64,000 bases of DNA from Clostridia bacterium (GTDB lineage Bacteria; Bacillota; Clostridia; Christensenellales; CAG-138), in assembly GCA_017524445.1 (NCBI GenBank), contig JAFXVP010000053.1:41504-105503 (forward strand), given 5' to 3'. This document shows, in pieces, positions 42,186 to 50,727 of the stretch. The notes beneath the pieces are model-generated. The model saw only the letters and a program-made list of their open reading frames with translations. It was not told the DNA's origin and made no database searches. Made by a program: the position numbers and the translations under genes. How positions within the stretch are numbered: position 1 is the stretch's first letter; every line of letters begins with the position of its first letter.

Positions 42186-43598
42186 ATGAAACGAATCATT
42201 GCAGTTTTGCTGATGCTTTGCATGCTCGCCGCATGTGTACCGACGCCGGGCACGGAATTTGTAGTCAACAAGGGCGACAAAACCGTTGAGCAGAAGCTTT
42301 CGACAACGTATGACAAAGAACAGCATTTTCCCGCGCGTTGGGACGAGGACACATACGACGCGAACGAGTATCTTTCGATCTCGTTCAACGCCGAGGTTCT
42401 GACAAAAACGGACGGGCTGTACCCGGTCTATCGCACGCGCAGCGCCGAGATCACCGGCGAGGAAGCGACGCGCTGGGCGAATCTGCTTCTTGCAAAACCC
42501 GAAAGCGTATCGACGCTCGAAATGACGAAAGCCGATTGGCAGAAGGCGCTGCAGCAGTACGTCGACCAGATCGAGGCGACAAAGGCATGGATCGCCGCCG
42601 GCAGACCGGACGACGGCATCGATCGCGACGAATACATTCCATCGGATGAGGAGATGGAGGAGACGTACCGGATGTATCAGGAATACATCGAAAACGCGCC
42701 GGCAGAGAACGAAACGAAGCCGGTCTCCGATTTTACGAACCTCCCGCAGGGACCGCGGCACTATACGCTTTCGGACGGAACGGACGCGAACATCACCGTG
42801 TGGCGGTCGAATTTTGTCGGCATTGCAAAGGGCTGCGTCGCGAATCCGTACGTGTACTACGATTACTATTATGAAGAGGAAAAGGAAGACGAAACGGAAG
42901 ATTTCCCCTGGCCGAAGCTCTGGCAGGACGTGACCATGCCGGTCGAGGACGCGGAAAAGCTGCTGACGCCCGCATTGGAGAAGCTCGGCTTTTCGGACTA
43001 CACGCCGTACCGCACGGTCAAGGCGAATCTGATGGATTCAAGCGAGGGCGGCCTTGCGCGGCAGGTGACCAAGGGCTGGGCCTTTACACTGCACCGCAAT
43101 CCCGCGGACTATCCGACGGTCGGCGTTCCGTACGAGCCGGCGCAGAGCTTGCAGTACGGCAGCGAAAACACGATGGCAAACGCGTACATCTCCCCGGAAA
43201 CGCTGGAGATCCTGATCGACGAAACGGGCGTCCGGTACTTCGGGTACTCCGCGAAAAAGGAGATCGTGGGCGTCGAGAGCAAGAACGTCGAATTGCTGCC
43301 GTGGGAGGAAGCGCAGATGCGCATCAGGAACGCGCTAGAGACCTGCTACCGTACGGATTGGGCAAAGGAGAGCAACATGAAGGCACAGATCAAGGTCTAT
43401 CGCGTTCTGCTGACCAGCTACACGGTGCATATTCCGAACTCGAAGGAATATTACGAAATGCCGTGCTGGGTCGTGTTCTTTGATGAGGCGCATTACGGGA
43501 TCCCCGAATGGATGCGCGAGGACATGAACACGATGCAGGAAGCGCTGTTCATCAACGCTGTGGACGGCTCGATCGTGCATACCGACTGGGGCTATTAA
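42186..43598 (+). CDS. Array lipoprotein 7 (block B, CVPTP head)
   Basis: A 470-aa lipoprotein (Cys17; head V-P-T-P-G-T-E-F-V-V-N-K-G-D). It pairs with member 17: both have F-P-x-R-W-D-E, L-Y-P-V-Y-R-T, E-M-T-K near residue 115, L-L-P-W/L before the last third and a tail ending H-x-D-x-G-Y (here I-V-H-T-D-W-G-Y), and both lack L-G-A-P-E. An acidic Tyr-rich stretch (Y-Y-D-Y-Y-Y-E-E-E-K-E-D) near residue 222 is peculiar to this member. AAAAAGGAGG precedes the ATG. It is monocistronic by its own terminator. Confidence 0.85.
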   Translation: MKRIIAVLLMLCMLAACVPTPGTEFVVNKGDKTVEQKLSTTYDKEQHFPARWDEDTYDANEYLSISFNAEVLTKTDGLYPVYRTRSAEITGEEATRWANLLLAKPESVSTLEMTKADWQKALQQYVDQIEATKAWIAAGRPDDGIDRDEYIPSDEEMEETYRMYQEYIENAPAENETKPVSDFTNLPQGPRHYTLSDGTDANITVWRSNFVGIAKGCVANPYVYYDYYYEEEKEDETEDFPWPKLWQDVTMPVEDAEKLLTPALEKLGFSDYTPYRTVKANLMDSSEGGLARQVTKGWAFTLHRNPADYPTVGVPYEPAQSLQYGSENTMANAYISPETLEILIDETGVRYFGYSAKKEIVGVESKNVELLPWEEAQMRIRNALETCYRTDWAKESNMKAQIKVYRVLLTSYTVHIPNSKEYYEMPCWVVFFDEAHYGIPEWMREDMNTMQEALFINAVDGSIVHTDWGY

Positions 43599-43613
43599 GC
43601 AAAATTGAATCTT

Positions 43614-43676
43614 GGAGCTGTCGAAGATCCCTCCCCGTTTCGCTTTGTTGCGAATTCTTCGGCGGCTCCTTTTTTG
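43614..43676 (+). terminator. Terminator after array gene 7
   Basis: GGAGCTGTCGAAGA and TCTTCGGCGGCTCC form a 14-bp stem with two G-U pairs around a 33-base loop, followed by TTTTTTG. Confidence 0.7.
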
Positions 43677-43709
43677 TGCTTTTCCGGTTTTTCGAAAAAA
43701 CAGCGTCAA

Positions 43710-43745
43710 TGCAACAGAAACGGTCTCTCATACGTCTTTATAGGA
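43710..43745 (+). promoter_or_regulatory. ECF-like promoter (TGCAAC / CGTC) in the 43599-43952 gap
   Basis: TGCAAC (43710-43715), 17 bases, CGTC (43733-43736), within the 15-base string shared with 41679. It is followed by GGGAGGAG and an ATG-CAA-TAA minimal frame at 43768. It could add sigma-factor input to array gene 8. Confidence 0.5.
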
Positions 43746-43798
43746 TAGGGAGGAGACGAAAGAAAAAATGCAATAAACCGATTTTTTCAGTCAAGATT

Positions 43799-43851
43799 TT
43801 ACAACTCTGTGACAACTTTGTGACAAGTATGTTGCATCTCGATTTTATAAT
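43799..43851 (+). promoter_or_regulatory. Operator repeats upstream of array gene 8, distal module
   Basis: TTACA (43799), TGACA (43810), TGACA (43821) and TTGCA (43832) keep an 11-bp period. TATAAT at 43846 overlaps the end of the repeats, so binding here could repress or position the proximal module. Confidence 0.55.
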
Positions 43852-43871
43852 AAAAAGGTAAAAGGGGAAAA

Positions 43872-43934
43872 GCGCCGATGATTACAAATTGATTACAGTT
43901 CGGAAACAACTTTTTACCCGAAAACCATTAGGAT
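43872..43934 (+). promoter_or_regulatory. Operator-promoter of array gene 8, proximal module
   Basis: TTACA at 43872 and 43883 and AAACA at 43894, all 11 bp apart, are followed by TAGGAT at 43929 (35 bp after the degenerate last copy). TAGGATGAAAT resembles the -10 regions at 30625 and 42150. Confidence 0.6.
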
Positions 43935-43952
43935 GAAATCGGAGGAGAAGAT

Positions 43953-45347
43953 ATGAAACACCTTTCAAAATCCGCGGTACTTTGGCTGTTGATCGCAGTG
44001 CTTTTCCTGCTCTGCGCCTGTCAGCCCACGCCGGAAGAAGACGTGGTTGTCAATAAAGCAGAAGGCGCTTTGGAGAGCGCCATCAGCGGCGATTCGGCGG
44101 AAGTCTACGCCATTGATAGCAGCGACGGAACCGCCGAGACGCTGCGGGACGCACTGCATGTCCCGGAGACTGCCCGTCTTTCGGTGAGCGGACCCGTTTA
44201 CGGGGGAACGCTGCATGTGGAAATGGACGCCGCCGTCAATATGCCGAATGTTTCCAAAGTCCCGGTCATGCTTGTGGAACGGTATCACCCGAGCGCCGAA
44301 CAGAAGCAGCACATCGCAGAAACGCTGACCGGCGAAACGACGTTTTACGAGACCGATCCATTGGGACGCGAACGGTACTTGAACGTTATTGAACAGTATA
44401 AACAGCTCCTTTCGGTTCTGAAAACACACCCGTATGGGGAAAATGCAGATTACGAAAGCCTTGAAAAGGAATATAACGAGCAGATCGAACGTCTCACAAC
44501 ATACTATCGCGAAGGTAAGCCGGGGACAAAACAGCTGTGGCGCGGGAACTGGTCGGACGGGCAGATGCATCTGTGCACCGAACGCGGTGAAACCATATCG
44601 ATCAATACCGAGAGCTCCGATGTCTACTGCATCGAATACGGCGCCACGGACGCCACATCAAGCGGAGACGACGCCGCAATTGACGCCGGCACCGCAAGAA
44701 AACTGCTGGAAGATGCACTCGAAGTCATCGGAAACCGGTATTACGAAATTGTCTCGATCTGCCCTGCCGATCAAGGGATGAGGGATCGGCTAGGAAGCAC
44801 TGAGGGCGTGGACGACGGTTCGTTTTTGATCACACTTCGCCCCGTTTATGCGGGTATTCCCGTTTACAATTGGAATACTTATTTCGGCTCGGACACAGCG
44901 GCACAGAAAGCCGGTGTCAGCTATTCATATCCGGCTCTTCGTGAGCGACTTCATGCGGAAATCCGTAACGGAGAATTGATCATTCTGGAATGGATCGACC
45001 CGATCGAGGTGCTGTCCGTTGAAAACGAAAACGTCTCTTTGCTGTCGTTTGATGAAATCATGAAGATCTTTGAAAAGCAGATCTTTATGAACATCTATTT
45101 GGACGGCACCGAAAATACGGTCATTGTCACGGACGTGTTCTTTTCCTACCGCTGTGTGCCGAAGCGTGATTCCGACCAATACTACCTGCTGCCCGTTTGG
45201 GACTTTGTCGGGTACGATACGATCTTCGACACGGGAAAAGGAGTTGCCGACACGCTGTACCGAGGCAGCGGAAAGATTTACAAGGAATCTCTTTTGACCG
45301 TTAACGCGATCGACGGCAGCATTCTCAACGAGTTTTTGGGATATTGA
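43953..45347 (+). CDS. Array lipoprotein 8 (block B, CQPTP head)
   Basis: A 464-aa lipoprotein with a longer signal peptide (Cys23 in L-F-L-L-C-A-C). The body pairs with member 11: both have F-G-S-D-T-A or R-G-S-D-T-A near residue 315, a V-P-V-W-D-F (L-P-V-W-D-F here) segment and no W-x-Y-E motif of the usual form, yet the head is of CQPTP type here and CVPTP type there. L-L-S-F-D-E-I replaces L-L-P-F. The tail is V-N-A-I-D-G-S-I-L-N-E-F-L-G-Y. ATCGGAGGAGAAG precedes the ATG. It is preceded by two operator modules. Confidence 0.85.
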   Translation: MKHLSKSAVLWLLIAVLFLLCACQPTPEEDVVVNKAEGALESAISGDSAEVYAIDSSDGTAETLRDALHVPETARLSVSGPVYGGTLHVEMDAAVNMPNVSKVPVMLVERYHPSAEQKQHIAETLTGETTFYETDPLGRERYLNVIEQYKQLLSVLKTHPYGENADYESLEKEYNEQIERLTTYYREGKPGTKQLWRGNWSDGQMHLCTERGETISINTESSDVYCIEYGATDATSSGDDAAIDAGTARKLLEDALEVIGNRYYEIVSICPADQGMRDRLGSTEGVDDGSFLITLRPVYAGIPVYNWNTYFGSDTAAQKAGVSYSYPALRERLHAEIRNGELIILEWIDPIEVLSVENENVSLLSFDEIMKIFEKQIFMNIYLDGTENTVIVTDVFFSYRCVPKRDSDQYYLLPVWDFVGYDTIFDTGKGVADTLYRGSGKIYKESLLTVNAIDGSILNEFLGY

Positions 45348-45358
45348 AAGGTAACTGT

Positions 45359-46828
45359 ATGAAACGAATCATCATTATTTGTCTTCTCTGCACCGCTATA
45401 CTCTGCGCCTGTCAGCCCACGCCGGAGGTTGACGCGGTCAAACAAAAAGACACGAATGTGCTGATTGATACAGTGATCAAGGAAGAAGAGGAGCGGATCG
45501 ACATACAGAAACAAGCCGGCGAAGCCGTATCGACGCCGACGCCGGTTAAAGAACAGGTGCCGGAGCGTTTCCAATGCGATTTCACGACCAACGACGGCTC
45601 GAAGATCGAAGGTGACGTCAGGATCCGTGTTTTGACGGACGGCGTATTCCCGATGCTGCGCGTCGAACGCCGCAGCGTGACGGATGCAGAACGGCTGACA
45701 CTTGCACAAAGACTTTTGCACACAGAGAATTTGTATATCTATCAGGATGTACTGGATCGCCGAAGCGTGGAGGATATGATCCGTGGACTGATGGACGAGC
45801 CGACCTTTGAGCAATACCGGAAGGACTACGGCATGTCGACGGCGACAGAGGAAGATTATGAAGAATTTATCACGTACCGCAGGGAACAGCGTGCCTACTG
45901 GCAGGAATATTTCCGCAATATGCCGGAGGACGGCTCGGCAATGCCGTTTCAGAAATGGGACGGCGCCGCGCCGACCGGGGAAACGACCTTTCTGCATATC
46001 GTAACGGAATCCGAGGGCAGAACCAATATCGGATTCCAGCCGAATATTATCGTATTCAGAGACGGCTCGAGCCGTGTGATGGCGTATACCGAACCGCAGA
46101 GCGATCGGAAAAAGAATGCGGATGCGTTCGGCTTCAATTTGACCGGAAAGCCCGGCGTCGAGCGGATCGAGCCGGAGGACTACGACGTCATACACGACGG
46201 GGCGACGGTCGCCCCGCGGGCAGCGGCGGACGCGGTTTTGCCGATCTTTGACGGCATCGTCGATCTTTGCGTCGACGATATCTATTGGAGCAACAATGCC
46301 GACACCGACGGCGACGGCGCGGGGGTCGTCGGGACATACGGCTACCTTGTTCGCCTGACGCCGATCTATGACGGCTCGGCGACGCCGTATATCAATGTCC
46401 ACGGGATCCATCCGGACAGGGATGAAATAGAATCGGAGTATGCGCCCGAGTGGGATTACGAAAGCGTGATCGCCGCGGTTTCGACGGAGGGCAGACTGCT
46501 TTCCCTTTCATGGTACGGAACGTCGAAGGTGACCGAAACGATCGCGGAATCGACGCCGCTGCTCCCGTTCGATGAGATCATGCGGCTTTTCGAGCAGCAA
46601 ATGAACCGGCAGCTGTACGGCAGCGGTTCAAAGGTGTCGGTCACCGGCGTCAAGCTGGGATTGTTTCGCATCCGTGAGAAGAACAGCATGGAAACGGGGC
46701 TGATGGTGCCTGCGTGGATCTTCGGCGGAACGTATTACGGCGCGGACGGCGATCATCGGGAACTCAGCCCGCTCTGCGTCATCAACGCCATCGACGGCAG
46801 CATCATCGACGCGCACAAAGGGTATTGA
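45359..46828 (+). CDS. Array lipoprotein 9 (block B, CQPTP head)
   Basis: A 489-aa lipoprotein from ATG 45359 (Cys18; the upstream in-frame TTG at 45344 would spoil the signal peptide). It is the partner of member 4 (A-V-K-Q-K-D-T-N-V-L-I-D-T-V, R-L-L-H-T-E-N, D-I-Y-W-S-N-N-A-D). The linker is Y-W-Q-E-Y-F-R-N-M-P, then L-L-P-F-D-E-I-M-R-L-F-E-Q-Q and I-N-A-I-D-G-S-I-I-D-A-H-K-G-Y. GAAAGGTAAC lies before the ATG, 11 bases after gene 8. It closes block B; the following 587 bases hold only repeats. Confidence 0.85.
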   Translation: MKRIIIICLLCTAILCACQPTPEVDAVKQKDTNVLIDTVIKEEEERIDIQKQAGEAVSTPTPVKEQVPERFQCDFTTNDGSKIEGDVRIRVLTDGVFPMLRVERRSVTDAERLTLAQRLLHTENLYIYQDVLDRRSVEDMIRGLMDEPTFEQYRKDYGMSTATEEDYEEFITYRREQRAYWQEYFRNMPEDGSAMPFQKWDGAAPTGETTFLHIVTESEGRTNIGFQPNIIVFRDGSSRVMAYTEPQSDRKKNADAFGFNLTGKPGVERIEPEDYDVIHDGATVAPRAAADAVLPIFDGIVDLCVDDIYWSNNADTDGDGAGVVGTYGYLVRLTPIYDGSATPYINVHGIHPDRDEIESEYAPEWDYESVIAAVSTEGRLLSLSWYGTSKVTETIAESTPLLPFDEIMRLFEQQMNRQLYGSGSKVSVTGVKLGLFRIREKNSMETGLMVPAWIFGGTYYGADGDHRELSPLCVINAIDGSIIDAHKGY

Positions 46829-46829
46829 G

Positions 46830-46952
46830 CGCCTGCGGCGCGGTGATGTTTGTGACTTTGCCGCAAGTGATGTGCGCTTGCGCGCGTGATGCTGCATTGC
46901 AGTGATGTGTGACCTTCGGTCACGTTCAGGAAGATTCTCCTGCGGAGAATCA
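46830..46952. repeat. Tandem hairpin array with GTGATG joints
   Basis: GTGATG recurs at 46843, 46867, 46886 and 46902. Between the joints lie short, mutually different but self-complementary sequences (TGCGC..GCGCG, CTGCATTGCAG, GTGACC-TTC-GGTCAC), and the series ends with GATTCTC-CTGC-GGAGAATC. The joint is conserved while the stems vary. There is no reading frame. Confidence 0.75.
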
Positions 46953-47002
46953 ACTGTATTTCTTGACTTTTGCATGGGAGTGGGTGCCACACCGCCATTC
47001 TT

Positions 47003-47137
47003 GCCTTCTCCTTTGAGGAGAAGGTGCCGTCAGGCGGATGAGGTGATAGGAACGGTCCCACGCATCACCGCTTATTATGCGCACAAAGCTCAATGCCTTC
47101 TCCTTTGAGGAGAAGGTGCCGTCAGGCGGATGAGGTG
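47003..47137. repeat. Two identical 43-bp REP-like repeats
   Basis: The segment 47003-47045 is repeated without change at 47095-47137. It begins with the stem CCTTCTCC-TTTGA-GGAGAAGG, continues through GCCGTCAGGC and ends GGATGAGGTG. Relatives lie at 47239-47292 and 52117-52164. Confidence 0.85.
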
Positions 47138-47238
47138 GACACGCAGAAAAGCGTTGCGCTTTTCGCGGATCAATGTATTGCGCATACGCGCATGAATCGG
47201 CATCGCCGTGAATCTGTCTTTTGGACAGGTTCAGGAGA

Positions 47239-47292
47239 CTTCTCCCCCTTTAGGGTGGAGAAGCTCCGCCGAAGGCGGTGATGAGGGGGATG
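47239..47292. repeat. REP-like repeat, divergent member
   Basis: CTTCTCC...GGAGAAG followed by CTCCGCCGAAGGCGG and TGATGAGGGGGATG. It has the same plan as the repeats at 47003 and 52117 with altered stem bases. Confidence 0.65.
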
Positions 47293-47403
47293 AATTGCGG
47301 CAGAGCCGTATGAATTGCCTGACGGCATGAATTGGCTTCGCCGTGAATTGCGGCAAAGCCGCATGAATTGATCTTCGATCATGAATTGCGCCTTCGGTGC
47401 ATG
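47290..47403. repeat. Tandem hairpin array with TGAATTG joints
   Basis: TGAATTG recurs six times (47291, 47311, 47328, 47344, 47364, 47382) at 16-20 base intervals. Each interval is a different small hairpin: CGGC-AGA-GCCG, GCC-TGAC-GGC, GGC-TTC-GCC, GCGGC-AAA-GCCGC, TGATC-TTC-GATCA, GCGCC-TTC-GGTGC. The last one touches the ribosome binding region of the permease gene. Confidence 0.8.
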
Positions 47404-47415
47404 AAAGGATAAAGA

Positions 47416-49176
47416 ATGAGACAGATTTTGGGAGACGTCAAAAGAGCGATATTCGGGCGGTCGTTTTTGATCGCGTTCGGCGGCATGGTGATCTGCCTTC
47501 TGATCGGCGCGTTTTCAGACGCGCTGTCCGTGTTCCGCATGGAGGAGATCCGCGTGATGTACGGCTATCACCGCGAGCTGCTGTTAAACGCGCTCGGCAG
47601 TGATATCATCTTGTTCGCCGTACCGATCCTTGCCGCGATCCCCTATACGACCGCGTTCACCGACGACGTCAGATCGGGCTATCTGAAACCGTATCTCACC
47701 CGCACGAGCGTCACGCGCTACATTCTCGGCAAGGGGATCGGCGCGGCGGTCTCCGGCGGGCTTGCGCTTGTGCTCGGCATCCTTACCGCGCTCGGGATCT
47801 TCATGCTCGTGTTCTCCCCGATCGAGGTCTACGGCGAATGGGCGGTCGAATCGAAAATCCCCGACATCATCCTGCGCTGTTTCCTGTTCTTCCTCTCCGG
47901 CGCCATGTGGGCAAGCGTGGGGCTTTTGTGCTCGTCGCTCACGCAGAACGTGTACCTTGCGTACGCCGCGCCGTTCATCTTCTATTACGTTTTGATCATC
48001 CTGCAGGAGCGTTACTTCCGTACGACGTTTATGCTGAACCCCAAGAATTATCTCACCATGCAGGGCGCGTGGCCGCTCGAGGGCAAGAGCGCGGCGCTGA
48101 CGCTTTTCATGCTGGTGCTCATTTTGCAGCTCATCTTTTACATGACCGTGCAGACGGAGCTTCGTGACGACAAGCGGCAAAAGCACCACTACGGCGCGCA
48201 GAACCTTTCGCAGAAGCTTCTTCTGAAACGCATCGAGCGCGCAAAGCCCAGGAAGGCGCAGAAGCAAAACGCCGTCCTGTACACGCTTTCGCAGGTGTGG
48301 GCGGTCGTGTGCTATAACTTCCGCATGTGGCGCAAAAACGTCCGCATCGTGCTGACGTTCGCGCTCGCGTTCATCCTGTGCTTCCTGCTGTCCGATAAGG
48401 CTGCATCCTTCGCATATGAAATGAACACCGCCATGCAGGCTTTCGAGCCGTTCGTGTGGACCTTCGGCGACGCGAACTCCGTGCTTTTGATCTCGCTGCT
48501 CTTGGTCCTGCTCTTTGCGGACATTCCGTTCCTCGGCGCGGGCGTGCCGTATTATCTGGTGCGCATGAAGCGGTCGACGTGGGCGTGGGGACAGCTGATC
48601 TATCTGATCCTCGCAACGCTCATCTATATGGTTTTCATCCTGATCGCAACGACGCTGATCTGCATGCAAAATAGCTTTTTAGGCAATATGTGGTCGGAAA
48701 CGGCGGCAATCCTCGGCTATTCCGGCGCAGGCAAGGCGGTCGCTTTGCCGGCGCTTGTCAAGACGCTTGAGATGTCGCGCCCGTACCAATGCGCCATGAC
48801 GATTTTCCTCCTGATGCTGCTGTACACGCTCGTGCTCGCGCTGCTTATGCTGTTCATGAAGCTCCTCCGCGGCAAGAGCGCGGGCGTGGTGGCGGCGTTC
48901 GGCTTCTCGCTTTACGGGCTTTTGCTGAATCCGGAGCTCATCAAGCAGATGTTCGGCCTCCCGGACGAGCTGATGTACAAGGCAAACGTCGCCGTGGGCT
49001 GGCTCAGTCCTTTGAATCAAGCAACTTATCACATGCATAACTTCGGTTACGATCTTCTGCCGCGGCTTTGGCAGACGTATCTGATCTTCCTCGTGCTGAT
49101 CGCGGGGCTGATGGCGGGCATCCTCGTCGCCATTCGTCGCTATAACTTCATGTTCCTCGGCACGGAACAATCGTAA
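47416..49176 (+). CDS. ABC-2 type transporter permease
   Basis: A 586-aa membrane protein with roughly twelve hydrophobic segments in two sets, separated by a basic cytoplasmic loop near residues 245-290 (R-D-D-K-R-Q-K-H-H, K-R-I-E-R-A-K-P-R-K). This resembles bacterial ABC-2 permeases in which two six-helix units are fused. F-T-D-D-V-R-S-G-Y-L-K-P-Y near residue 80 is typical of the cytoplasmic contact in this family. Its ATPase is not adjacent; an ATPase gene starts at 63949, after ten lipoprotein genes. GAAAGGATAAAG precedes the ATG, and the next lipoprotein gene starts 9 bases after the stop. Confidence 0.82.
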   Translation: MRQILGDVKRAIFGRSFLIAFGGMVICLLIGAFSDALSVFRMEEIRVMYGYHRELLLNALGSDIILFAVPILAAIPYTTAFTDDVRSGYLKPYLTRTSVTRYILGKGIGAAVSGGLALVLGILTALGIFMLVFSPIEVYGEWAVESKIPDIILRCFLFFLSGAMWASVGLLCSSLTQNVYLAYAAPFIFYYVLIILQERYFRTTFMLNPKNYLTMQGAWPLEGKSAALTLFMLVLILQLIFYMTVQTELRDDKRQKHHYGAQNLSQKLLLKRIERAKPRKAQKQNAVLYTLSQVWAVVCYNFRMWRKNVRIVLTFALAFILCFLLSDKAASFAYEMNTAMQAFEPFVWTFGDANSVLLISLLLVLLFADIPFLGAGVPYYLVRMKRSTWAWGQLIYLILATLIYMVFILIATTLICMQNSFLGNMWSETAAILGYSGAGKAVALPALVKTLEMSRPYQCAMTIFLLMLLYTLVLALLMLFMKLLRGKSAGVVAAFGFSLYGLLLNPELIKQMFGLPDELMYKANVAVGWLSPLNQATYHMHNFGYDLLPRLWQTYLIFLVLIAGLMAGILVAIRRYNFMFLGTEQS

Positions 49177-49185
49177 AGGAGAACT

Positions 49186-50712
49186 ATGAAACGAGTCATT
49201 ATTCTTTGTCTGATCTGCACTTTGCTTCTCGCCTGCGTGCCCACGCCGGAAGAGGAATTCGTCGTGAACAAGGGCGACCAAAACGCAATGATCGAATCAT
49301 CACGTTCTGAAGAAACGGTAGAAATGTCCGATTTGAGGTCTGTTTATCATATTCCGGATCGAATGACCGGAAGCTGCTCAAGTGCGGACGGTGTGATCAA
49401 CGTGACGATCGACGCCGTAATCATCGTGCCGGACGGTCCGCTGCCGATCGTACATGTCTATGCCGCTGAATTTGAACAGCCGATCGTGACCGCGCTGTGG
49501 AACGAATTGGTCGGTGACGCGGTGCTCTATGATCAATGGGAAAACGAAGAAACCAAAGCGGACATTGAACGGGATCTGAAACAATATAACGAACAGTTGA
49601 GTCAGATTCAAAGCGGCGAGCTTGACGAGAATGACGCCATGTACTCCGTCGACGAGCTGACTGAAATGATTGCAGATTTGCAGTCGCGCTATGCCTCCGC
49701 ACCCGACGGGCACGAAAAAGTGATCGAAACCGGCGTGCTGCATAAGCAGTACTTCCCGCTCGGCGACAATAAACGTGCCGCATTCCGCATGGGGATCTCC
49801 GCGCACACAGAGGGCGAACCGTGGATTCAGTTCAAAGTGGAAAACGATACGGATAATACCGAAATGCTGATCCATTATGAAAGCGACGGTTGGTCCGGTA
49901 TCGACGCAAGACGCAGTGCGCGGTTTTACTACTACCGCAATTCGGACAGATCCAACTGTTTTGACGCGGCGTGGTGCTGCGACTGCGCAACGCTTATCCC
50001 GATCAAGCCGGACGACCCGATCCCCGACGCAGCCTCCGGCAGTCTTTCGATGACGCCGTCTGACGCTTGCGCGGAAGTCGAACGTTTTTTGGAGGCTGTC
50101 GGACTCTCCGACACCTTCACGATCTCCCGTGCGGTCGTTTCCGGCGACAGCATGCAGCCCGATACGCCATCGACCGAATACGGATACTCTTTTGAATTGG
50201 TCCGAAAGGTCGGAAATACAACCTGCAATCGTTCGCTGCTGAGCACAGGAGCAAGCAAGGTCAACGAAGATGAATTTGCACCGACATGGTCGTATGAGCA
50301 ATTTATGATCGGGTTGGACAACGAAGGTATTTTTTGTGTGAATTGGAAAGCTCCTTTTACACTCGGCGACACGATCAACGAAAACGCAAAACTGAAAGAT
50401 TTCTCCGAGATTCAGGCGATCGCGGAGCGCATGCTGCCGATGATGGAGGTTGAGAACTTCCAACCGGAGTACTCGAAAAAGGCATATCGCACGGTTGACC
50501 GCATCGAACTGGGACTTTGGCGCATCGCGGAACAAAACGAGCTCGGTAAAGGCATGCTCGTCCCCGCCTACTGTTTTTACGGAACGGATTCCTTTACGCG
50601 CACAGTCAAGGATGCGTATCATGATTTTTCGGAAACATCCTATCGCAGCCGCATTGTGCTGATTCTCAATGCAATCGACGGCAGCGTGATCGATCCCGCA
50701 AAGGGATATTAA
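49186..50712 (+). CDS. Array lipoprotein 10 (block C, CVPTP head)
   Basis: A 508-aa lipoprotein (Cys17; V-P-T-P-E-E-E-F-V-V-N-K-G-D). The body belongs with members 1 and 19 (P-L-P-I-V-H-V, L-W-N-E-L-V-G-D, L-Q-S-R-Y-A-S-A-P-D, R-I-E-L-G-L-W-R-I), but the head is of the other type than member 1. The middle contains a Cys cluster (N-C-F-D-A-A-W-C-C-D-C) near residue 263, possibly disulfide or metal-binding. L-K-D-F-S-E-I replaces L-L-P-F. The tail is L-N-A-I-D-G-S-V-I-D-P-A-K-G-Y. AAAGGAGAACT precedes the ATG; it is probably co-transcribed with the permease. Confidence 0.85.
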   Translation: MKRVIILCLICTLLLACVPTPEEEFVVNKGDQNAMIESSRSEETVEMSDLRSVYHIPDRMTGSCSSADGVINVTIDAVIIVPDGPLPIVHVYAAEFEQPIVTALWNELVGDAVLYDQWENEETKADIERDLKQYNEQLSQIQSGELDENDAMYSVDELTEMIADLQSRYASAPDGHEKVIETGVLHKQYFPLGDNKRAAFRMGISAHTEGEPWIQFKVENDTDNTEMLIHYESDGWSGIDARRSARFYYYRNSDRSNCFDAAWCCDCATLIPIKPDDPIPDAASGSLSMTPSDACAEVERFLEAVGLSDTFTISRAVVSGDSMQPDTPSTEYGYSFELVRKVGNTTCNRSLLSTGASKVNEDEFAPTWSYEQFMIGLDNEGIFCVNWKAPFTLGDTINENAKLKDFSEIQAIAERMLPMMEVENFQPEYSKKAYRTVDRIELGLWRIAEQNELGKGMLVPAYCFYGTDSFTRTVKDAYHDFSETSYRSRIVLILNAIDGSVIDPAKGY

Positions 50713-50727
50713 GGAGGATATATTACT

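Noticed and set aside
43508..43861. 117-codon open frame across the gap after array gene 7
   Set aside because: It crosses a terminator, an ECF-like promoter and the operator repeats, has no ribosome site and no plausible protein features.
47290..47403. CRISPR-like array
   Set aside because: The repeated unit is only 7 bases and the intervening parts are 9-13 bases and self-complementary; no cas genes are present. It is a hairpin array.
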